DNA of 64,000 nucleotides from Stigmatella ashevillena (GTDB lineage Bacteria; Myxococcota; Myxococcia; Myxococcales; Myxococcaceae): positions 682,001 to 746,000 of the forward strand of contig NZ_JAQNDM010000002.1 of assembly GCF_028368975.1 (NCBI RefSeq). Direction: 5' to 3'. This document shows, piece by piece, positions 27,882-34,738 of the stretch. The notes below the pieces were generated by a model. It was not told the origin of the DNA. It did not search any database and worked only from the letters and a program-made list of their open reading frames with translations. Positions within the stretch are counted from its first letter, which is position 1; the number at the start of each line of letters is the position of its first letter. The position numbers and the translations under genes were made by a program.

Positions 27882-27960
27882 CACCGAAATACCGGTGCCA
27901 ACTCCAGCAAGAAGCTGAGGCGATGCGCTTTACCGAAATGCCGGTGTAAACACCGAACTG
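27882..27960. promoter_or_regulatory. Operator-like repeats between kamD and the catalase gene
   Basis: ACCGAAATACCGGTG (27883-27897) and ACCGAAATGCCGGTG (27932-27946) are near-identical direct repeats 49 bases apart. The second runs into a perfect palindrome, CGGTGT-AA-ACACCG (27942-27955), and a further ACCGAA follows at 27952. Both repeats also have CACCG/CGGTG dyad symmetry. They lie in the shared upstream region of two divergent genes, so a dimeric repressor or activator of TetR or similar type may bind here (inference). Confidence 0.55.
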
Positions 27961-28076
27961 TCAGTGAAGGGAGCGGCAGCCTAAACGGCAACCTCCTGAT
28001 TTGATTGGCTGATTTGTTCGGCATGCCTCCTGCTTGGTGCCCGGCGCAGCACCCCCGAACTTCACCAGGAGTCATC

Positions 28077-29612
28077 ATGAAAACCCCTCTCTTTTTCATC
28101 TCGGCGCTGCTCATGGGCAGCACCGCCCTGGCGGATCCTCCCCCGCTGACGACCGACACGGGCTCTCCGGTCGGCACCAACCAGAGCTCGAAGACCGCAG
28201 GCCCCCGGGGCGGCATCCTCCTGGAGGACTTCCACCTCATCGAGAAGCTCGCGCGCTTTGACCGCGAGCGCATCCCCGAGCGCGTCGTGCACGCCCGGGG
28301 CGTGGGGGCCTACGGCACCTTCGAGAGCGCCGGAGACTTCTCGCAGCTCACCCGCGCGTCGATCTTCTCCGCCAAGGGGAAGAAGACGCCCCTGTTCGTG
28401 CGCTTTTCTACCGTCATCCATCCGCAAGGCTCTCCGGAGACGCTGAGAGATCCCCGGGGCTTCGCGCTCAAGTTCTACACGGACGAGGGTAACTGGGATC
28501 TGGTGGGCAACAACCTGCCGATCTTCTTCATCCGGGACGCCATCAAGTTCCCCGACATGGTGCACTCGCTGAAGCCCTCGCCCATCACCAACCGGCAGGA
28601 GCCCAGCCGCTACTTCGACTTCTTCTCGCACCAGCCCGAGTCCACGCACATGCTGACCCAGCTGTACTCGGACATCGGCATCCCGGCGAACTACCGGCAG
28701 ATGAACGGCCACGGCGTCCACGCCTTCAAGTTCGTCAACGCCAAGGGCGAGATGCGCTACGTGAAGTTCAACTGGCGATCGCTCCAGGGCGTGAAGTCGC
28801 TCACGTCCGAGGAGGCCGCGCGCACCCAAGCCCAGGACTTCCAGCACGCCACGCAGGATCTCTACACCTCCATCGGCAAGGGACAGCACCCCTCCTGGGA
28901 GCTGAGCGTGCAGGCGCTGGATCCGAAGGCGCTGGACACCTTCTCGTTCGATCCGCTCGACGCCACGAAGATGTGGCCGGAGGACAAGGTTGCGCCCACC
29001 GTGCTCGGCAAGTTCACGCTGAACCGGACGCCGGACAATTTCTTCGAGGAGACCGAGCAGGCCGCGTTCTCCCCGGGGGTGATGCCGCCGGGCATCGAGC
29101 CCTCCGAGGACCGCCTGCTCCAGGGCCGCCTCTTCTCCTACGCGGACACCCAGCGCTACCGGGTGGGCGCCAACTACCAGTCCCTGCCCGTCAACAAGTC
29201 GCGCGCGGCCGTGAACAGCAACAGCCAGGCCGGCAGCATGAACTCCGGCAACACCAAGTCGGACGTCAACTATGAGCCGAGCATCGCCAAGGAGACCGCG
29301 GACCAGCCCTCGGCCCTGTTCTCTCAGTTGCCGCTGAGCGGGACGACCCAGCAGGCCCCCATCACCAAGACGGACAACTTCTCTCAGGCAGGGGCCTTCT
29401 ACGCGAAGCTGTCCGCCGCCGAGAAGGAGCGGCTGGTGAAGAACCTCGCCGGGGATCTCGGCCAGGTGAGCAGCCCGGTGGTGAAGGCCCGGATGGTCGG
29501 CTTCTTCTTCAGCGCGAACCCGGAGTACGGAACGCGGCTGGCCAAGGCCGTGGGCGTCTCTCTGGACGAAGCCAAGGCCACCATCGCCCCCCTGGCGGCT
29601 GCGACGCCTTGA
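28077..29612 (+). CDS. katB: Periplasmic haem catalase (KatB-like)
   Basis: A 511-residue catalase. A Sec signal peptide is visible (KTPLFFISALLMGSTALADP), so it acts outside the cytoplasm. The active-site His is in ERVVHARGVGAYGTFE, the distal Asn in DLVGNNLPIFFIRD and the haem-ligand Tyr in LFSYADTQRYRVGANYQSL. It splits hydrogen peroxide. ATG 28077 is chosen because AGGAG lies 5 bases upstream and gives the signal peptide. The ankyrin gene follows, as ankB follows katB in Pseudomonas aeruginosa. It diverges from kamD. Confidence 0.95.
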   Translation: MKTPLFFISALLMGSTALADPPPLTTDTGSPVGTNQSSKTAGPRGGILLEDFHLIEKLARFDRERIPERVVHARGVGAYGTFESAGDFSQLTRASIFSAKGKKTPLFVRFSTVIHPQGSPETLRDPRGFALKFYTDEGNWDLVGNNLPIFFIRDAIKFPDMVHSLKPSPITNRQEPSRYFDFFSHQPESTHMLTQLYSDIGIPANYRQMNGHGVHAFKFVNAKGEMRYVKFNWRSLQGVKSLTSEEAARTQAQDFQHATQDLYTSIGKGQHPSWELSVQALDPKALDTFSFDPLDATKMWPEDKVAPTVLGKFTLNRTPDNFFEETEQAAFSPGVMPPGIEPSEDRLLQGRLFSYADTQRYRVGANYQSLPVNKSRAAVNSNSQAGSMNSGNTKSDVNYEPSIAKETADQPSALFSQLPLSGTTQQAPITKTDNFSQAGAFYAKLSAAEKERLVKNLAGDLGQVSSPVVKARMVGFFFSANPEYGTRLAKAVGVSLDEAKATIAPLAAATP

Positions 29613-29624
29613 GGCTGTGACGGT

Positions 29625-29655
29625 GGGCTCCGCACCTCCAGCAGGTGCGGGGCCC
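29625..29655 (+). terminator. Hairpin between catalase and ankyrin genes
   Basis: GGGC-T-CCGCACCT and AGGTGCGG-G-GCCC form a stem of 12 pairs with one mismatch and a 5-base loop. No T run follows, so it is more likely an RNA-stability element or a partial terminator. Confidence 0.4.
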
Positions 29656-29711
29656 CCGGGCGAACCCCTCCCTGGTAATCCCCTTTCGAAGTTCCGACGT
29701 GGAGTGACCCG

Positions 29712-30332
29712 ATGATGCGCAAGGTGATGAAGCTCTTGGCCTGTGTGGCCGCCGTGATGGCCGTGGGCGTGGCGCTGCTGGCCAGCTACCTGTTTCTCTG
29801 GGAGCGTCCCTCACCTGGGCGTGTCCTCGCCGTGAGCGAAGCGGAGCGCTACCTGCTCGCCGCGGCCCGGGAGGGGGACTCTGAACTCGTGGAAGGCCTC
29901 GTGAAGGCCGGCACCCCCGTGAACGTGCAGGACAAGCGGGGCTTCTCGCCGCTCATCCTCGCGGCGTATCACGGCCACATCGGCACGGTGCGGGTGCTGC
30001 TGGCCTCGGGAGCGGACGCCTGCTCCGGCGACTCGCGCGGCAACACGGCGCTGATGGGCGCGGCCTTCAAGGGGCACGCGGACATCGTCGAGCTGCTCCT
30101 CCAGCAACCCTGCGCGGTAGACCAGTCCAACGGAATCGGCCAGACGGCGTTGATGTTCGCCAGCCTCTTCGGCCGGAAGGACGTGGCCGACACACTCCGT
30201 CGGCACGGCGCCTCGGGCGAGCGGAAGGATGCCAGCGGGCGCTCCGCCCAGGACTGGGCCCGGACACAGACCGCCGAACCGCCCATTCCCGCGGCGGAGC
30301 CCACCGCCGCGGTCCCCGGCAATCAGACGTAG
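29712..30332 (+). CDS. ankB: Membrane-anchored ankyrin-repeat protein (AnkB-like)
   Basis: A 206-residue protein. An N-terminal hydrophobic segment (CVAAVMAVGVALLASYLFLW) anchors or exports it. Four ankyrin units follow: YLLAAAREGDSELVEGLVKA, GFSPLILAAYHGHIGTVRVL, GNTALMGAAFKGHADIVELL and GQTALMFASLFGRKDVADTL. In P. aeruginosa AnkB is encoded beside KatB and is needed for full catalase activity in the periplasm, which is the likely role here. GGAG precedes ATG 29712. Its last bases overlap the end of the convergent kdd gene by 10. Confidence 0.9.
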   Translation: MMRKVMKLLACVAAVMAVGVALLASYLFLWERPSPGRVLAVSEAERYLLAAAREGDSELVEGLVKAGTPVNVQDKRGFSPLILAAYHGHIGTVRVLLASGADACSGDSRGNTALMGAAFKGHADIVELLLQQPCAVDQSNGIGQTALMFASLFGRKDVADTLRRHGASGERKDASGRSAQDWARTQTAEPPIPAAEPTAAVPGNQT

Positions 30333-31354
30333 CGCGTCTCGAACAGCTTGCGCAGCGCGGGCTCGGCGCGGAGCAACTTCAGCGTCAGGTCCGCGTGCCC
30401 CGGCACGTAGCCGTTGCCCACCAACATCGTGACGTCCTTGCCCACCCCTTCGGCGCCCAGGGCAGCCGCGGTGAAGCTGGTGGCCATGGAGAAGAAGATG
30501 ACGGTGCCTCCGTTCTTCACGGACAGGATGGAGGCCATCTCCGTGTTGCCCACCGAGGCGCAGTTGACCACGAGATCACACAGCTCGCCGCCCGTGGCTC
30601 GGGACACCGCTCCCATCACGTCCACGCCTTGGGTGGCGTCCACCCTCAGCGCCTCGTCACACAGGCCGATCCCGGACAGCGCGGCCAGGGCCTTCTCGGA
30701 GATGTCGAGCGCCAGCAGCCGCCCCTTCCCCTCGAGGCCCCGCCGCGCCTGGGCCAGGCACAGCGCCCCACTCTTGCCCGCGCCCAGCACCGCCACCGTC
30801 ATGCCCGGCCGGACGTGCCGAGCCACGAGCGCCGGCGCACCACATACGTCCAGCGCGGCCAGGGCGAGCGTCTCCGGCATGTCCTCCGGCAACCGCGCGT
30901 AGATGCCCGAGGCGAACAGGAGGGCATGACCCCGGATGTCCACCCGGTCGATCTCCGGGTGCACGGCCAGAATCTCCTCGATGACCAGCGGCGTGAGGGT
31001 GAGGCTCACCAGCGTGGCGATCCGGTCCCCTGGCTTCAGCGTCTCGCGCGCCGGATGCCGAGGGCCGATCTCCTTCACCCGCCCGATGAGCATGCCCCCC
31101 GAGCCGGTGACCGGGTTCTGCATCTTGCCTCGCTCGCGGACGATGTCCTGGATGCGCTCGGCGATGCGCGCGGGCGCCCCTCCCACCTCCTCTTTGATCT
31201 GCTTGAAGGAGGCGGCATCGATGTTGAGGCTCTCCACGTCGATGAGCAGCTCGGCCTCGCGGCAAGGCAGGGACGGATCCAACCGGCGCGCCCGCTGGGG
31301 CAGCACGCCCTGCTCGGCCACGACACGGGACAACCCATACAGATCAATGCTCAT
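30323..31354 (-). CDS. kdd: L-erythro-3,5-diaminohexanoate dehydrogenase
   Basis: A 343-residue dehydrogenase. Kdd oxidatively deaminates 3,5-diaminohexanoate to 3-keto-5-aminohexanoate with NAD(P), the step between KamDE and Kce. VTGSGGMLIGRVKEIGPRHP and DRIATLVSLTLTPL match the family. The Rossmann site is MTVAVLGAGKSGALCLAQA, and LVVNCASVGNTEMASIL lies in the C-terminal half. It is separated from kamD by catalase and ankyrin genes on the other strand and lies 5 bases after the esterase gene. The other pathway genes nearby make the call firm. Confidence 0.93.
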   Translation of the reverse strand: MSIDLYGLSRVVAEQGVLPQRARRLDPSLPCREAELLIDVESLNIDAASFKQIKEEVGGAPARIAERIQDIVRERGKMQNPVTGSGGMLIGRVKEIGPRHPARETLKPGDRIATLVSLTLTPLVIEEILAVHPEIDRVDIRGHALLFASGIYARLPEDMPETLALAALDVCGAPALVARHVRPGMTVAVLGAGKSGALCLAQARRGLEGKGRLLALDISEKALAALSGIGLCDEALRVDATQGVDVMGAVSRATGGELCDLVVNCASVGNTEMASILSVKNGGTVIFFSMATSFTAAALGAEGVGKDVTMLVGNGYVPGHADLTLKLLRAEPALRKLFETRYV

Positions 31355-31359
31355 CCGAT

Positions 31360-32367
31360 TTACTCCCGCGCCATTCTCGGGATGAGGAAGCCCAGCGAAT
31401 TCTCGAAGCGGTAGGACACGCCCGAGTGGGAGTCATCGAACTCCTCATGCCTCAGTTCCACGCCGCTGGCCTTGAACTCCTCGGCCAGGATGCGCGTGCC
31501 CCAGCGCAGGTTGAACTCGTCCCGCGTCCCGCAGTCGAGGAAGACGGTCTTCACCTTGCGGAACGCGTCCAGGAACTTGGGCACGAAGCGCACCGGGTCA
31601 TGCACCAACCAGCGGTTCCACACCTCCAGCTTCAGGCGGGCCGTCTGCGGATCGAATGGCAGCTCGAGGTTGAGCGGCTCGCCCTTCTTCGGCGAATACG
31701 CCGCCGCCATCGCCAGGATGTTGATGACGGCGAAGTCCTCCCCGCGCGGCTTCGTCTCCCGGGAGCGCTTCTTGAAGTCCTGGTGCCAAGCCTCCAGCCC
31801 ACCCACCTTGAGCAGCGCACCGGCCGCCTTGGGGATGTCCGGCATGTAGCAATACTCGAAGTAGCAGTCTCCGGAGTGACTCCCGAGGTGCGAGAACAGC
31901 TCCGGGTGGTAGCGGCCCATCACCAGGGCGCCGTAGCCGCCCGAGCTGTGCCCCACCACCGCCCGAGAGGCCGCCTTGGGCAGCGTGCGGAAGGTGCGGT
32001 CCACGAAGCCCAGCACATCCTTCACCAGGTAGTCGCGGTAGCGCCCGATGGCGTCACTGTTGATCCATTGGCTGCCGCCGAGCGAAGTCCACGCATCGGG
32101 GAACACGCCGATGACGGGGGCGACCTGTCCGGAGGTGATGAGCGCATCCAACCGCTCTGGCACGCTGGGCGCGAAGGGAGAGGTGTTCGTCCACGTGCTA
32201 CCGCTGTTGGAGAAGGCGTGCAGGAAGTAGACGACCGGGTACCGCTGATCTCCGTCGCCGTAGCCGGGGGGCAGGTACACCGTCAGCCGACGGCGGGCGG
32301 GATCTCCCAGCGGGTTCGACTCCAGGGCGGGCGACTGCACCTCGCGCGTCTCAAGCACTCCCTTCAT
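31360..32367 (-). CDS. Esterase of the Fes/esterase D type
   Basis: A 335-residue alpha/beta hydrolase of the putative esterase family (PF00756 type). LTVYLPPGYGDGDQRYPVVY is the entry strand, VVGHSSGGYGALVMG holds the nucleophile Ser, DCGTRDEFNL the likely acid, and the late HEEFDDSHSGVSYRF the His. No signal peptide is seen. The substrate is unknown. It lies 24 bases after the uracil-DNA glycosylase gene and 5 bases before kdd, so co-transcription with kdd is likely; whether it serves the lysine pathway is open. Confidence 0.88.
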   Translation of the reverse strand: MKGVLETREVQSPALESNPLGDPARRRLTVYLPPGYGDGDQRYPVVYFLHAFSNSGSTWTNTSPFAPSVPERLDALITSGQVAPVIGVFPDAWTSLGGSQWINSDAIGRYRDYLVKDVLGFVDRTFRTLPKAASRAVVGHSSGGYGALVMGRYHPELFSHLGSHSGDCYFEYCYMPDIPKAAGALLKVGGLEAWHQDFKKRSRETKPRGEDFAVINILAMAAAYSPKKGEPLNLELPFDPQTARLKLEVWNRWLVHDPVRFVPKFLDAFRKVKTVFLDCGTRDEFNLRWGTRILAEEFKASGVELRHEEFDDSHSGVSYRFENSLGFLIPRMARE

Positions 32368-32391
32368 CCGGTGTTCCTCTCAGGCCCGTGC

Positions 32392-33360
32392 TCACGTGCG
32401 GGCCCCTGCTTGCTTACCAAATATCTTCATCACCTGCTGCAAGTCCTCCCACGCCTTGCGCTTCTCGGCGGGGCTGCGCAGCAGGTAGGCCGGGTGGAAG
32501 GTAGGCATCAACTTCACGCCCTGGTACTCGCGCCACTGGCCCCTCAGGCGGGTGATGGGCGTGGTGTCCCGGAGCAACGTCTGCGCGGCGAACTTCCCCA
32601 GCGCCACGATGACCTTGGGCTGGATGGCCAGCAACTGCGAGCGGAGGAAGGGCTCACAGGCGGCGATCTCATCGGCTTCCGGGTTCCGATTGCCCGGCGG
32701 GCGGCACTTCACCACGTTGCAGATGTAGATCTCATCCCGGTTGAAGCCCATCGCTTGGATCATCTTCGTCAGCAGCTCTCCTGCCGCACCGACGAAGGGC
32801 ACACCCTGGAGATCCTCGTTTTCCCCGGGCCCCTCCCCCACGAAGACGAGGTCCGCGCGCGGGTTGCCCACACCGAAGACGATGTTCTTGCGCCCCGTGC
32901 ACAGCTTGCAGCGCCGACAGTCGCCCAACTCGCGGCGGACCTGATCCAGCGTCGGGCGCTCGCCGTCCACGACGCCCGGCAAGGGGCCCGGAAAGCGCGG
33001 GGCCTGCTGCGGTACGTCGAGGAGCATTCCATTGCCTGTCGCGGCTACTGGAGCCCGAACCGGCGGCGCGGCGGGGACAGGCGGGGACTCGGGCGCGGGT
33101 GCCCGAGGGCTCTCGGCACGTGGAGGCGGCGGAGGAGATGGGACAGGCTCGGCGGGCGGCGGCTTGGCCGCAGCGCCCCGTGGCGGCAGCATGGAGCGCA
33201 GCGATGCCGAGCGCTCGGCGGCCAGCTTCGCCGCGTCCACCAGGAGGGCACGACCCCCCGTCTCCTCCTGCCAGAGGAGGTGGCGGCGCAGATCCTCCAC
33301 GACTTCACCCAGTTCTTCAGCGGACTCAGGGGGTTCGTTCACGGGAGCCCAGGCGTTCAT
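32392..33360 (-). CDS. Family 4 uracil-DNA glycosylase with proline-rich N-terminus
   Basis: A 322-residue protein. Residues about 130-322 are a family 4 iron-sulfur uracil-DNA glycosylase: cysteine cluster [11 protein letters not shown], catalytic loop [37 protein letters not shown], a further Cys in IAACEPFL and the late His motif [13 protein letters not shown]. It removes uracil from DNA. The first about 125 residues form a helical piece followed by a Pro/Ala-rich linker and are not part of the catalytic fold. It follows coaBC by 84 bases on the same strand. Confidence 0.94.
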   Translation of the reverse strand: MNAWAPVNEPPESAEELGEVVEDLRRHLLWQEETGGRALLVDAAKLAAERSASLRSMLPPRGAAAKPPPAEPVPSPPPPPRAESPRAPAPESPPVPAAPPVRAPVAATGNGMLLDVPQQAPRFPGPLPGVVDGERPTLDQVRRELGDCRRCKLCTGRKNIVFGVGNPRADLVFVGEGPGENEDLQGVPFVGAAGELLTKMIQAMGFNRDEIYICNVVKCRPPGNRNPEADEIAACEPFLRSQLLAIQPKVIVALGKFAAQTLLRDTTPITRLRGQWREYQGVKLMPTFHPAYLLRSPAEKRKAWEDLQQVMKIFGKQAGART

Positions 33361-33444
33361 GGAGGCGGTGCCTCCGGTTCATGGCGCAGCTTCAAAATCT
33401 CATCCTATGGGTAGGCGTCCCGCTTGCCAACCTCTTGCATCCGT

Positions 33445-34689
33445 TCACTGCCCTGGCGCCAAGGGCCCGGAGGCCGGGACGGCCAGGGAGAGGAGCAGTT
33501 CCAGGATGCCCTGGGCGACCTCACGCTTGGTGCCCGCGAGGTCTTTCCGGGCGCCCGCCCGCGTCAGCACCGTCACCTGGTTGGTTTCCGTCCCAAAGCC
33601 CGCCCCCGCCACCGTCACATCGTTGGCGACGATGGCATCCAGCCCCTTCCGCTCCAACTTGTCCCGGGCGTGCTCGAGCACCCGCTCGGTCTCCGCCGCG
33701 AATCCCACCAGCACAGGCCGCCGAGAGCTGCCCGCCACCAGCCGCGAGGCCTCCGCGAGCACATCCGGCGTCCGCACCAGCTTCAGCACCTCGGGCGTCT
33801 CCCCCTTCTTCACTTTCTGGGAAGCGCGTGTCTCGGGCCGCCAGTCACTCACCGCGGCGGAGGCAATGAACCAGTCGGCCTCCCGCACCCGCGCGAGCAC
33901 CTCGCGCGCCATCTCCTCGGCGCTCACCACGTCCACCACCTCCAGCCCGGTCCGGTCCACCGCCCCCACCGGGCCGAGCACCACCGTCACCTGAGCCCCC
34001 ATCCGCCGAGCGGCCTCCGCGAGCGCCAGCCCCATCTTTCCCGTCGAGGGATTGGAGATGAAACGCACCGGATCCAAGAACTCGCGCGTAGGCCCCGCCG
34101 TCAACAGCACCCGCTTGCCCGCCAGCGGCCCCTGACCGAACCGGGCCGCCGCCGCCGCGACGATGTCCGGCACCGGCGCCAGCCGCCCCTCTCCCACGTC
34201 CCCGCAGGCCAGGAGCCCCGCGCCCGGCCCCACCATCGAGAAGCGCGGATCCGAGAGCAGGGCCTCCACGTTCTCCTGCGTCTTCCGGTTGTCCCACATC
34301 GCCACGTTCATCGCGGGGGCCAGCACCACGGGCCCACGGAACGCCAGCAGCGAAGTCGTCACCGCGTCCCCCGCCATGCCCACCCGCACCTTGGCCAGCA
34401 GATCCGCCGTCGCGGGCACCACCATGAACAGCTCCGCCCAGCGCGCCAGATCCAGGTGCCCGAAGTTTCCCTCCTGAGAGGGATCGAAATAATCGGTGAG
34501 AACCGCGTGCCCACTGAGCGCCTGGAAGGTCAGCGGCGTGACGAACTGCTGTGCCGCTGCCGTCATGGCCACTCGGACCTGAGCCCCCGCCCGCCCCAGC
34601 TCGCGCACCAGCTCGCACGCCTTGTAGGCCGCGATGCCACCGCCTACCCCCACGATCACCCGGCGGCCCTGCAATGACGAGACGTCCAT
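33445..34689 (-). CDS. coaBC: Phosphopantothenoylcysteine decarboxylase / phosphopantothenate-cysteine ligase
   Basis: A 414-residue bifunctional CoA-biosynthesis enzyme. The flavin-dependent CoaC half has [18 protein letters not shown], the active-site His in [16 protein letters not shown] and the Cys in [12 protein letters not shown]. The CoaB half begins near [20 protein letters not shown] and contains [11 protein letters not shown]. Length and order are normal. It is followed by the glycosylase, esterase and kdd genes on the same strand with short gaps. Confidence 0.97.
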   Translation of the reverse strand: MDVSSLQGRRVIVGVGGGIAAYKACELVRELGRAGAQVRVAMTAAAQQFVTPLTFQALSGHAVLTDYFDPSQEGNFGHLDLARWAELFMVVPATADLLAKVRVGMAGDAVTTSLLAFRGPVVLAPAMNVAMWDNRKTQENVEALLSDPRFSMVGPGAGLLACGDVGEGRLAPVPDIVAAAAARFGQGPLAGKRVLLTAGPTREFLDPVRFISNPSTGKMGLALAEAARRMGAQVTVVLGPVGAVDRTGLEVVDVVSAEEMAREVLARVREADWFIASAAVSDWRPETRASQKVKKGETPEVLKLVRTPDVLAEASRLVAGSSRRPVLVGFAAETERVLEHARDKLERKGLDAIVANDVTVAGAGFGTETNQVTVLTRAGARKDLAGTKREVAQGILELLLSLAVPASGPLAPGQ

Positions 34690-34738
34690 GAGACTTCCTT
34701 ACGCGCCGCGAGGCAGGCTCGCAACCGCGCTCCGCGTC

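Noticed and set aside
31426-33414. 662-codon plus-strand frame across the esterase and glycosylase genes
   Set aside because: Spans two real minus-strand genes with clear catalytic motifs; its translation has no recognisable domain.
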